A DNA stretch of 64,000 bases. It comes from an uncultured Cytophagales bacterium. GTDB taxonomy: Bacteria; Bacteroidota; Bacteroidia; Cytophagales; Cyclobacteriaceae. The notes beneath the pieces are model-generated. The model had not been told where the DNA came from. It ran no database searches and saw nothing but the letters and a program-made list of their open reading frames with translations. Shown one piece after another: positions 53,439 through 61,795 of this stretch. The stretch covers positions 248,001-312,000 of the forward strand of contig CAJXNP010000002.1 in the NCBI GenBank assembly GCA_913057175.1, given 5' to 3'. Position 1 is the first letter of the stretch. Each line of letters begins with the position of its first letter. The translations under genes and the position numbers were made by a program.

Positions 53439-56435
53439 CTATATATCCCCTTTAGGCTTCAGGCTTTTGCTTAGATCCAACACGGTTGGCGTCGCAATGA
53501 ATATGGAAGAATATGTACCAACCATAATTCCTACAAACAATGCAAAAGAAAATCCTCTCAATACTTCTCCGCCAAATACCAATAAGATAAATACCACAAA
53601 CAAGGTTGTCAATGAAGTGATCAACGTCCGACTAATGGTATTATTCAATGACATATTGAAGGTATCAATATTCTTCTCATGCGGCCGTTCGGCAATGTTT
53701 TCCCTGATCCTGTCAAACACTACAACAGTATCGTTGATTGAATAACCGATAATAGTCAGCATCGCAGCAATAAATACCTGGTCAACTTCAAATGCTTTTC
53801 CAAACAAACGAGCAAATGCAAATGCAGCAATTACGAATAAAGCATCGTGAATAACTGCGACAATTGCTCCGGAGCTGTATTGCCATTTTTTAAATCTTAT
53901 CAGAATGTAAAGGAAAATGACAACCAACGAAAATAAGATTGCCCACATAGATGAGGTTTTTATATCATCCGCAATGGTTGCCCCCACTTTCGATGATCCG
54001 CTGATGGTGAAATGTGTATCATCCACTTGTGTATCATCCTGGATGAATTCCAGTCCCGTAAAATCTGAAATTCCTTTTATGAGGGCCTGCTCTACCTGAT
54101 TATCCGCTTCAGGAGATTCATCACCAACCAGGTAACTGGTAGTCACCTTTACAACACTGTTTGAACCGTAAGTTTTTACCTCCGTACCGGCATTATCAAA
54201 ATCATCAGCGAGATTTATTTCAATATCAGAAGCCACCACAGGATTGTTGAAGGCTACGATATAAGATCGGCCACCTGTAAAGTCAACACCAAGATTCAGA
54301 CCACCCTCAATGACAACCAATGTCAACCCAATAACAATAAATGCACTTGATATGCCATAGAAGATCTTTCTTTTAGAAAGGAAATCAATATTCATATCCT
54401 TGAAAAGATTTTGTGTAAAAGGAAGCGAAAAAGAAATTTTACTCTTATCTCCCTTCTTACTCATCCACGAAATGATAACCCTGGTAATGAATACTGCAGA
54501 GAAAAATGAACAGACGATACCTATCATGAGGGTGGTAGCAAAACCTTTTACAGGGCCCAAACCAAATGCAAATAGAATAACAGCAGTCAGGAATGTCGTC
54601 ACATTGGCATCAATGATCGAACTGAAGGCTTTATCATATCCCAGATCAATGGCTCTAAGCAATGGTTTACCCAGTCGCAATTCTTCCCTGATCCTTTCAA
54701 AAATCAGCACATTGGCATCGATTGACATACCGATTGTCAGGACGATACCAGCAATACCCGGTAAGGTCAGGGATGCCGCTAATCCTGGCTGTGCAAGAAT
54801 TCCAAGAATAAAAAATATGTTGAAAATCAAAGCGACATTCGCTACTAAACCGCCTTTTGCGTAGTAAATGATCATGAAAAGCACAACCAATGCGAGACCG
54901 ATCAGCATTGATTTAACACCTTGATTTGCTGCTTCACGACCTAAAGAGGGCCCTACAATTGCTTCTTCCACAATCCTTGCCCGTGCAGGTAAAGCTCCTG
55001 CTTTTAACACACTTGCCAAATCAGATGCTTCCTGCATGGTAAAATTACCCATGATCTCTGATCGGCCACCACCGATCTCGTTTTCTACATTTGGTGCAGA
55101 ATAAACCCTGTCATCCAGGACAATGGCTATCCTGTGGTTAATCAGCTGACCGGTCATTCTTTGCCATTTTTTGGCGCCTGTTGAGTTCATGGTCATAGAA
55201 ACTGCCGGACGGCTGGACTGGTCAAAAGTTTGTACAGCATCTGTAATCACTTCGCCTGTCAGCTCAGCTTCACCACCCCTTCCTGTTCTTACTGCATACA
55301 GGTAGATAATTTCATCGCCGGCATCATTTGTTTGAGGTTTGTGATCCCATAAAAATTTAACATTCCCTGGCATATAGCCTTTAAGATCACCGCTCATCAG
55401 TCTCTTCAATATCTTGTTGATCCTGGCAGTATCTTTCAGGTTCACAACTCCATAAGGATAACCTATCAATGTTAAAAACTCTGAGATTTGTGTGTTAGCT
55501 AAAGAATCTAACGTTGTTGAGTCTTGTGCTATGTTCTCCAGGCTTGATGTATCCCCGCCATCTTGTAGTAAAGAAGCCAGATCCCCTTCTTCTGTTGGCT
55601 CAGTAAGTGAATCCGTATCAAGATCAATATCTTCTTTTTTTGCATTTTCTTCATCCACTAATACTTCATTGACCGCCTGGATGGTTTCAGCCATATCATA
55701 AAGCTCGACCACTTCCATAAATTCAAGCTTAGCAACTCCCTGCAAAAGGTTTCTAACCCTTTCACGGTTTTCAACGCCAGGTAATTCAATCTGAATTCTA
55801 CCCGATCCGGCAATTCGCTGAATGTTAGGAGAAGAAGTACCAAACTGGTCAATCCTCGATCGAATGATCTGGTAAGAACGGTCGATCGCTTCGTCTACTT
55901 CTGTTCTGATGATCCCAAGAACCTCACTGTCCTGCATATCGCTGTTGAAACGATCGCGATTTGCCGCACTAAGGAAATAATTGACCAACTTTAGATCAGG
56001 ATCAATTTCCTGAATGGACTGATAAAACAGATCCACATAAGGGTCCTGGCTGGTTTTTTGTTTTTCATTTGCCTGCTGAAGCGCCTGAACCAAATTTGGA
56101 TTATTGGGGTTACCGCTCAATCCTCTTACTATATCTTCCGGAGAAACCTCAAGCGTAACGTGCATACCTCCCTGCAAGTCCAAACCAAGCGAAAGTTCCG
56201 TTTCCTTTACTTCTTTATAAGTAAATGATTTTCCCAAAAAGGAATATACAGGTTCATTCCATATGGAATCCAGGTAAGCTTGTCTTTTGGAAAAGTCGAC
56301 AGCTCCTGATGCGTCCCGCGCATATTCCCTCGCGTCCTGAGAAATATTTCTCGAGACAAATGTAAACTGCAAATAATACAAACAAAGCAGTGTAATGACT
56401 ATCGTAATTGCTACGATAAAACCTTTATTTTTCAT
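53439..56435 (-). CDS. secDF: protein translocase subunit SecDF (fused)
   Basis: 998 residues fusing SecD and SecF, the usual Bacteroidota form. SecD elements: GLDLQGGMHVTLEV near residue 87, a large periplasmic region with an acidic, lineage-specific insertion around 255-310, and GRSEIMGNFTMQEASDL. The first membrane block includes SLTLPGIAGIVLTIGMSIDA; SecF elements are LGVDFTGGRSYIVAF and SINDTVVVFDRIRENI. It uses the proton motive force to help SecYEG export proteins. A likely own promoter lies in the 100 bases upstream; no box is clear. Confidence 0.96.
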   Translation of the reverse strand: MKNKGFIVAITIVITLLCLYYLQFTFVSRNISQDAREYARDASGAVDFSKRQAYLDSIWNEPVYSFLGKSFTYKEVKETELSLGLDLQGGMHVTLEVSPEDIVRGLSGNPNNPNLVQALQQANEKQKTSQDPYVDLFYQSIQEIDPDLKLVNYFLSAANRDRFNSDMQDSEVLGIIRTEVDEAIDRSYQIIRSRIDQFGTSSPNIQRIAGSGRIQIELPGVENRERVRNLLQGVAKLEFMEVVELYDMAETIQAVNEVLVDEENAKKEDIDLDTDSLTEPTEEGDLASLLQDGGDTSSLENIAQDSTTLDSLANTQISEFLTLIGYPYGVVNLKDTARINKILKRLMSGDLKGYMPGNVKFLWDHKPQTNDAGDEIIYLYAVRTGRGGEAELTGEVITDAVQTFDQSSRPAVSMTMNSTGAKKWQRMTGQLINHRIAIVLDDRVYSAPNVENEIGGGRSEIMGNFTMQEASDLASVLKAGALPARARIVEEAIVGPSLGREAANQGVKSMLIGLALVVLFMIIYYAKGGLVANVALIFNIFFILGILAQPGLAASLTLPGIAGIVLTIGMSIDANVLIFERIREELRLGKPLLRAIDLGYDKAFSSIIDANVTTFLTAVILFAFGLGPVKGFATTLMIGIVCSFFSAVFITRVIISWMSKKGDKSKISFSLPFTQNLFKDMNIDFLSKRKIFYGISSAFIVIGLTLVVIEGGLNLGVDFTGGRSYIVAFNNPVVASDIEINLADDFDNAGTEVKTYGSNSVVKVTTSYLVGDESPEADNQVEQALIKGISDFTGLEFIQDDTQVDDTHFTISGSSKVGATIADDIKTSSMWAILFSLVVIFLYILIRFKKWQYSSGAIVAVIHDALFVIAAFAFARLFGKAFEVDQVFIAAMLTIIGYSINDTVVVFDRIRENIAERPHEKNIDTFNMSLNNTISRTLITSLTTLFVVFILLVFGGEVLRGFSFALFVGIMVGTYSSIFIATPTVLDLSKSLKPKGDI

Positions 56436-56537
56436 TTTATTATTAATTTAATTCAATTAGTAGAATCGTTTTCACTATGTGGAAAACACCTTGATTTCTT
56501 TAACAAGTTATTTGGCAATTGTGATAATTAATGAATC

Positions 56538-56876
56538 CTAAGGAGCATTAGGGGATATGATGAAGTGAAATAGGGTTTTGAAATATTCTTTACTTTCCTT
56601 TTCGTCTAACCGGTTAAGGTTGGTGCTATTGTCGCGTAATTCAGGAAATTCAAATTCAAAATTCAGATCAGCGTGAAAATCGATCTGTAGAGTAGGAGAG
56701 TACGTTTTGTCGATTTGAAGTTTATATACTTCAACCGGAGGATCTTGTTCGCCATCAGTTTGATCTGATGTTTTTTCAATGGCAGATTCCTGCGTTCCAT
56801 TGATCGCCAACCCATCGTAACTCAAGGCAGAGCTGAGGGTAATAATCATCCAGAAAATGAGCAAAATCCTATTCAA
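56538..56876 (-). CDS. small secreted hypothetical protein
   Basis: 112 residues. The frame starts at TTG 56874-56876, which gives a proper signal peptide (MNRILLIFWMIITLSSALS); the first ATG is nine codons inside it, and a stop lies just upstream, so TTG initiation is likely. The mature part has acidic linker DQTDGEQDPPVEVYKLQID and LQIDFHADLNFEFEFPEL. No family recognised. Confidence 0.55.
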   Translation of the reverse strand: MNRILLIFWMIITLSSALSYDGLAINGTQESAIEKTSDQTDGEQDPPVEVYKLQIDKTYSPTLQIDFHADLNFEFEFPELRDNSTNLNRLDEKESKEYFKTLFHFIISPNAP

Positions 56877-56962
56877 CGTATTCTAGTTTGAAAAGTGGGC
56901 AGCAAAAGTAGAAATTATTCAAACATTATCAAGCAAAATGTATGTTTTTCAGGCAATTGGAG

Positions 56963-57595
56963 TCAATGATTATCAGTAGAGTCCAGCTGTTTCCTTAGAA
57001 ACAATCCGACCATTTCAATTGCCTTATCAATATTTCCTGAATTGTTGATTACAAGGTCTGCCTGGCTTTTAAAAGGGTCGATGTATTTTAAATACGTTGG
57101 GGTAACGTGATTTTGGTAGCGATACATCACATCATCCACATCATATCCCCTTTCCTGCCTGTCCCTTTCGATCCGTCGCCGGATCCTGACTTTGTCTGAA
57201 GCGTCAATAAATATTTTCAGGTCGAGCTCATTGAACAGTTGAGGATTAGAGAAAACAAATATGCCCTCCACAATCACAACAGGAGCCGGAGTAAGAGTAA
57301 TACTACGGGGTGCTTTATTTCTGTTATTGAAAGTATATTCAACCAAATTGACCTCATGACCATTCTTTAGCAATTCCAGGTCTCTCGCAAACGACACAAA
57401 ATCAACTGCTTCAAGCGTATCAAAGTTTTCGATACCATTCGAATCGACCGGCACTTCTTTGATATTTCGATAATAGTTGTCCTGGGAGATCAGGCAGACC
57501 TGATTAGCTGGCAATACATCTAGTAACCTATGGATAAAAAAGGTTTTCCCTGAACCACTTCCTCCTGAAACGCCGACGATGAAATTCTTTCCCAT
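56963..57595 (-). CDS. udk: uridine kinase
   Basis: 210 residues. The P-loop GVSGGSGSGKT is at 8-18; SQDNYYR, FDTLEAVDF and RRRIERDRQERGYDVDDV are typical of uridine/cytidine kinases. It phosphorylates uridine and cytidine in pyrimidine salvage. Its start codon lies inside the outer arm of the large inverted-repeat element at 57594-57739, so its translation could be controlled by RNA structure. Confidence 0.93.
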   Translation of the reverse strand: MGKNFIVGVSGGSGSGKTFFIHRLLDVLPANQVCLISQDNYYRNIKEVPVDSNGIENFDTLEAVDFVSFARDLELLKNGHEVNLVEYTFNNRNKAPRSITLTPAPVVIVEGIFVFSNPQLFNELDLKIFIDASDKVRIRRRIERDRQERGYDVDDVMYRYQNHVTPTYLKYIDPFKSQADLVINNSGNIDKAIEMVGLFLRKQLDSTDNH

Positions 57596-57739
57596 CGCAA
57601 TATCAATATCAGAAATGAATGATGCTACAATTTATTTTGATTTGAATTATTTGTGTTATTAATGAACACACCTCTAAATCTCTCATCAAGAGGAAACTAT
57701 AAGTATAATTCAAATCAAAATTCTGTTCCATATTGCGAT
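57594..57739. repeat. nested inverted-repeat element with cloverleaf-like fold between rdgB and udk
   Basis: An outer 10-bp arm pair (57594-57603 with 57730-57739) encloses a perfect 17-bp arm pair (57634-57650 with 57705-57721). Inside these are two small hairpins: a 6-bp stem (57652-57657/57665-57670) and a 5-bp stem (57671-57675/57689-57693). All pairings were checked base by base. The left outer arm includes two bases of the udk start codon. It may be a structured mRNA leader of udk, a processing site, or a small palindromic mobile repeat. Confidence 0.75.
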
Positions 57740-57746
57740 TAACTAT

Positions 57747-58331
57747 TTATTCCTTCGCTTTTTTGAGCAGAAATTTTACGAGTTTTTCAACGGCTTCACT
57801 GCGGTGGCTTATCTTGTTTTTTTCATCCAAAGACATTTCAGCAAAAGTTTGCTCATAACCCTTCGGAATGAAAATCGGGTCATAGCCAAATCCTTCCTGG
57901 CCCGATTTAGTCTTTGAAATTTTCCCAGCTACCCTTCCTTCAAATTGCTTGGTTTTTCCATTCATGATCAAGGTGACAATGGTGCGGAACTGAGCTCTCC
58001 GGTCTTCTTTTATCTGTAAATTTTTTAGAAGTAAATTCATGTTGTCTTCCGAACTTTTATGTGGACCGGCATATCTTGAGGAGTAAACACCGGGGGCGCC
58101 ATCCAGCGCTACCACTTCCAGTCCTGTATCGTCGGCGATGCAATCAATTCCATAGTTTTTATAAATGTATTCCGCCTTTTCCAGGGAATTTCCTTCCAGA
58201 GTTTTTTGATTTTCGGGTAACTCGCCAACGTGCCCAATATCAGCCAAACTTACAATTTCAAACGTTTCGCCAAGCTTATGTTTTATTTCCCTTAGTTTGT
58301 TTTCATTATTTGAGGCCAGACAAATTTTCAT
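57747..58331 (-). CDS. rdgB: non-canonical purine NTP pyrophosphatase (dITP/XTP)
   Basis: 194 residues of the HAM1/RdgB family: LASNNENKLREI at the start, CIADDTGLEVVALDGAPGVY, SRYAG, and EGFGYDPIFIPKG with FAEMSLDEKNKISHRSEA near the end. It removes inosine and xanthine triphosphates from the nucleotide pool. udk follows on the same strand across the structured element. Confidence 0.95.
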   Translation of the reverse strand: MKICLASNNENKLREIKHKLGETFEIVSLADIGHVGELPENQKTLEGNSLEKAEYIYKNYGIDCIADDTGLEVVALDGAPGVYSSRYAGPHKSSEDNMNLLLKNLQIKEDRRAQFRTIVTLIMNGKTKQFEGRVAGKISKTKSGQEGFGYDPIFIPKGYEQTFAEMSLDEKNKISHRSEAVEKLVKFLLKKAKE

Positions 58332-58390
58332 GATGGCAGTATTAAATGGGTAATAGCTAGTTAAAAGTTTGAATATACTCTATTAAATAA

Positions 58391-58427
58391 AAAAAGCTTA
58401 GTCAATATAAAATTAACTAAGCTTTTT
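58391..58427. terminator. terminator after the FKBP gene
   Basis: AAAAAGCTTAGT (58391-58402) pairs perfectly with ACTAAGCTTTTT (58416-58427) around a 13-nt loop. The symmetric A/T flanks allow use on both strands; on the minus strand it lies 18 bases past the FKBP stop. Confidence 0.82.
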
Positions 58428-58445
58428 CCGGTATAATTTTTCTAA

Positions 58446-59312
58446 TTAATAATCGACCAGCTCGACCTCAAAGATCAGAATGCTGTTTGGTGGAATTGCA
58501 CCTCCGGCACCTCTCGATCCATAACCTAATTTTGAAGGAATAAAAAACTTAGCCTTTGCATTCTTGTTTAGCAAAGCAATTCCTTCGTCCCATCCAGCAA
58601 TAACATTCCCCTGTCCCAATGGAAATTTAATGGGATCACCTCTATCAAGTGAAGAATCAAATTTAGTTCCGTCAAAAAGGGTTCCGGTATAGTGAACCGA
58701 TACGGTGTCACCTGTTTCAGGGCCTTCACCGGTCCCTTCTTCTAAAATGACATATCTTAGCCCCGATTCGGTGGTTTGTGCTTCGATGTCATTTTCCGCC
58801 AGGTACTCATCAATTACAACTATTTCCTTTTCCATTGTTTTGTTCTCAATTCCCTCCATATACACTGAGAATGAATCTTCCGGAATAACATTCTCCATTT
58901 TCATGTAAGCCAGAATCGAACTCGTTGCTTCAATGGTATCCGGTAAGGGCCGCCCAAATGAATTTTTATAAAATTCATCGGCATTAAATTTAAACGCCAC
59001 ACTATCACCTTCTTTCAACATCTTTATCGCCACAAGCATTGGTGTCGTATCGCTAACCATCTGTTCACTATATTTAAAAATAATCGGCATCCCACCACGA
59101 TCCGACGAAGATGAGATCAACAACTTATCATCATTAAAATAGTCAACATTATAAGCGATAAAGTCAGTCACTTCTATTGCTTTGCCATCTCCACGCTCGA
59201 TGTATTTGTATTCAAAACCACCCGTGTCGGATTGGACAAAGTCGTTCTTCTGTCCACAGGACAATGCAAAAATTGCCAGCGCAAAAAAGCTGGCTTGAAT
59301 AAATTTTCTCAT
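58446..59312 (-). CDS. FKBP-type peptidyl-prolyl cis-trans isomerase lipoprotein
   Basis: 288 residues. A lipoprotein signal peptide ends FALSC (Cys19). The C-terminal FKBP domain (about 195-288) has DTVSVHYTGTLFDGTKFDSS, FPLGQGNVIAGWDEGI and YGSRGAGGAIPPNSILIFEV. The N-terminal half (about 30-190) looks like a degenerate second FKBP-like region. It assists folding of exported proteins; GldI, a gliding protein, is a related lipoprotein, but I cannot assign this one to it. Its start overlaps the stop of the phosphoesterase gene by four bases. Confidence 0.9.
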   Translation of the reverse strand: MRKFIQASFFALAIFALSCGQKNDFVQSDTGGFEYKYIERGDGKAIEVTDFIAYNVDYFNDDKLLISSSSDRGGMPIIFKYSEQMVSDTTPMLVAIKMLKEGDSVAFKFNADEFYKNSFGRPLPDTIEATSSILAYMKMENVIPEDSFSVYMEGIENKTMEKEIVVIDEYLAENDIEAQTTESGLRYVILEEGTGEGPETGDTVSVHYTGTLFDGTKFDSSLDRGDPIKFPLGQGNVIAGWDEGIALLNKNAKAKFFIPSKLGYGSRGAGGAIPPNSILIFEVELVDY

Positions 59313-60346
59313 ATTTTGATTTCTTTTTTAAAGTTTTTTATCAACAAGTGTTTGTATTTGGGGAGGAGTCCTATGAACTTTTCAACTGTATTTTCGAGGT
59401 TAAGGTCTGAAGTTCCTCCTGCGGCATTTCGGTGTCCGCCGCCATCAAAATTTTCCTTTGCGAATTTATTAACAGGAAATTTGCCTTTCGACCGAAGTGA
59501 TAGACGAACTCCATCATTTCTTTCCGAGATCAGACATGCAAATATTACTCCTTTTAATGACAGGGCATAATTAACCAATCCTTCTGTGTCGCCTGTTTTT
59601 GAATTGAATTTTGCCAAATCCCTTTTACTGATGACAAAATAGGCGGTGTTGTACTCCGGTAAAACAGTTAGCCGCTTACTCAACGCAAAGCCGGTAAATT
59701 TCAACCTGTCGATGGAATTATTGTCATAGATCAGCTTTCCCACTTTTGAAACGTCGGCTCCGATTTCCATCAACTCAGCTGTAATGATGTGAACATTTCG
59801 GTTCGTATTCGGGTGTTTGAACTGACCGGTGTCTGTCATGATTCCCGCGTAAAGATTTTCAGCGATCTTAACATCTATCAAATCTTTCTCTCCCAGCGCG
59901 ACGATCATATCGTAAACCAATTCCGATGTTGCAGAAGCCTCAGTGCTCCAGAATTCGTAGTCGGCAAAATTATCAGGCTCCAAATGGTGGTCGATCAGAA
60001 CTTTTATAGCTGAAGCAGCCTGAACCTTTTCACCCAACGAATTGATCCGGCTCAGATTATTGAAATCAAGGCAAAAGATAATATCTGCTTTTTCAATGAG
60101 TTTAGCAGATTTTTCCTGGTTTCCATTTGCTTCATAATTAATTACCTTATCATTTCCCTTCATCCACGATAAGAAATCCGGATAATCGGATGGGGTGATC
60201 ACAGATACATTATGCTTTTTTTTCCTTAAAAATTCAGCCAGACCCAAAGAAGAACCCAACGCGTCGGCATCTGGTTTATAGTGGGTGGTGATCACAACCC
60301 TCTTTGGAGAGTCAATTAATTTTTTAAAATTTTTCAGATCTCGCAT
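59309..60346 (-). CDS. DHH/DHHA1 phosphoesterase (NrnA-like oligoribonuclease/pAp phosphatase)
   Basis: 345 residues from ATG 60344-60346; a longer TTG-started frame adds 12 unlikely residues. DHH motifs are TTHYKPDADALGSSLG, FCLDFNN, LIDHHLEPD and, in the DHHA1 part, FDGGGHRNAAGG. Family members degrade short RNA oligonucleotides or dephosphorylate 3'-phosphoadenosine 5'-phosphate. The nearby sulfotransferase (20+ kb away) produces that nucleotide, a possible but unproven link. Translationally coupled to the FKBP gene. Confidence 0.9.
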   Translation of the reverse strand: MRDLKNFKKLIDSPKRVVITTHYKPDADALGSSLGLAEFLRKKKHNVSVITPSDYPDFLSWMKGNDKVINYEANGNQEKSAKLIEKADIIFCLDFNNLSRINSLGEKVQAASAIKVLIDHHLEPDNFADYEFWSTEASATSELVYDMIVALGEKDLIDVKIAENLYAGIMTDTGQFKHPNTNRNVHIITAELMEIGADVSKVGKLIYDNNSIDRLKFTGFALSKRLTVLPEYNTAYFVISKRDLAKFNSKTGDTEGLVNYALSLKGVIFACLISERNDGVRLSLRSKGKFPVNKFAKENFDGGGHRNAAGGTSDLNLENTVEKFIGLLPKYKHLLIKNFKKEIKI

Positions 60347-60598
60347 ACCGTAAAAAATGCCTGCCGGCAAAAGAAACAGCAAAGCTGCGAATAAAATATT
60401 GAAAACAAAAAATTTATCTCAAAAGGTGGTTTCGATTTTAATAATTTTTCGATTTATTATAAATATTTTAATACAAGTACAATATATCTTTTCAAGTATT
60501 AATTATTTATTGTCACTATTGTAAATATGTTAAAATGTGTGAATTGGTCAATTTTGATCTAATAGGTTAATTTTCCCTTAAAAAGTGACAATATTTTT

Positions 60599-60607
60599 TA
60601 ATTTTGC
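60599..60607 (+). promoter_or_regulatory. candidate -7 box TAATTTTGC for ndk
   Basis: TAATTTTGC fits TAnnTTTG followed by C and lies 29 bases before the ndk ATG. No clear -33 TTG is seen. Confidence 0.5.
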
Positions 60608-60635
60608 CACTCAATCTTAAATCAGAAGAACGACT

Positions 60636-61052
60636 ATGAGTAACAAAACTTTTACAATGATAAAGCCGGAGGCTGTCGCAGAAGGTAATAGCGGGGCCAT
60701 CATTAAATTGATCGAAGAAGCCGGTTTTAGAATTGTTGCAATGAAAAAGACCTTACTTTCAGCAGCAAGAGCGGGGCAGTTCTATGCGGTGCATAAGGAA
60801 AGACCTTTCTATGAATCTCTATGCAAATATATGTCATCAGGACCGATCATTGCTATAATCCTGGAGAAGGGAAATGCTGTTGCAGATTTCAGGAAATTGA
60901 TCGGGGCAACTGATCCAAGCAAGGCGGAGGATGGAACGATCAGAAAGCTATTTGCTAAATCTATCGAGCAAAATGCCGTGCATGGATCCGATTCGGATGA
61001 TAATGCTGCACTGGAAGGATCTTTTTTCTTTTCACAAACTGAAATGTATTAA
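60636..61052 (+). CDS. ndk: nucleoside diphosphate kinase
   Basis: 138 residues, the standard length. FTMIKPEAV at the N-terminus, the segment [20 protein letters not shown], and the catalytic histidine in [12 protein letters not shown]. It equilibrates nucleoside di- and triphosphates through a phosphohistidine. It is monocistronic, with its own -7 box and a downstream terminator. Confidence 0.97.
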   Translation: MSNKTFTMIKPEAVAEGNSGAIIKLIEEAGFRIVAMKKTLLSAARAGQFYAVHKERPFYESLCKYMSSGPIIAIILEKGNAVADFRKLIGATDPSKAEDGTIRKLFAKSIEQNAVHGSDSDDNAALEGSFFFSQTEMY

Positions 61053-61079
61053 AGACTTTTTCGTTTAAGTCTATATCAC

Positions 61080-61145
61080 AGCTCTCCGGGCCAGATTTAA
61101 TTTCGTTGAGGGAGATAAAATACTAAGGCTTCGGAGAGCTTTTTT
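61080..61145 (+). terminator. terminator after ndk with 43-nt loop
   Basis: AGCTCTCCG (61080-61088) pairs with CGGAGAGCT (61132-61140), followed by a run of T's. The stem is clean but the loop is long, as at 53351. Confidence 0.7.
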
Positions 61146-61358
61146 ATGTCCAAAATTTCAAATCAATCTGAAAGCCTGTTGAGACATTTGGCAAGCTTCA
61201 AATAGCAATAGCTCAAATGACAAACAAATCACAAAAATAGAAAATCCAATACTCAATCGTTTGATAATCTGCCCGTTGGATATTGATGTTTATTTGACAT
61301 TTGTAATTTGAACATTGAAATTTTTTGATCGAATTCTTCCTCTGAAATTCGCTTGGTG
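61146..61358. other. intergenic region
   Basis: 213 bases (306 counting the terminator) between ndk and the convergent DUF4260 gene. I see no gene or RNA; the DNA is AT-rich without repeats. Confidence 0.5.
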
Positions 61359-61703
61359 CTAAAGTTCCTGCATATGGGTATGCTTAAAATCATCTTTGTA
61401 TTTCAAACCATAGTCAAAAATACGGTCAAGGCTCCCATGCGATAATAGTATAACAGCAACAACCTCCAGCCAAAAAACATGGCTGTACCAGGAAATCAAA
61501 AGAAGTAAAACAGCAATTCCCCTATGATGAAAAATGTTATAAGTCACTGCGCCAATTGACTTGTTCATGGCGTAACCGATCATCCCAATATCGGGGACTA
61601 AAATGAAAGCAGCATACCACCACCAACTGATATCCAGCTGGAGAAAAAAGTATAAGGAAAGTAGAAAAAATGCAGTGTCTTCTAGTTTTATGAGGTTTTT
61701 CAT
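61359..61703 (-). CDS. DUF4260 family membrane protein
   Basis: 114 residues with three to four hydrophobic segments. The pattern LEDTAFFLLSLYFF, WWYAAFILVPDIGMIGYAMN, GAVTYNIFHHRG and SLDRIFDYGLKYKDDFKHTH matches DUF4260, whose hallmark is the PDxxMxGY region and the DRxxxYGLKY/THxG end. Function unknown. Divergent from the metal permease. Confidence 0.82.
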   Translation of the reverse strand: MKNLIKLEDTAFFLLSLYFFLQLDISWWWYAAFILVPDIGMIGYAMNKSIGAVTYNIFHHRGIAVLLLLISWYSHVFWLEVVAVILLSHGSLDRIFDYGLKYKDDFKHTHMQEL

Positions 61704-61781
61704 AATTTTTAAATAGTGAATTCATGACAATTTTATAACCAATACCTAATATTTTATAAAACCACATCGCGATTTCAGTTG

Positions 61782-61789
61782 TATATTTG
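61782..61789 (+). promoter_or_regulatory. candidate -7 box TATATTTG directly before the permease start
   Basis: TATATTTG is an exact TAnnTTTG match whose last base lies six bases before ATG 61796. If used, the transcript would begin at or next to the start codon. No -33 TTG is visible. Confidence 0.45.
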
Positions 61790-61795
61790 AATGGT

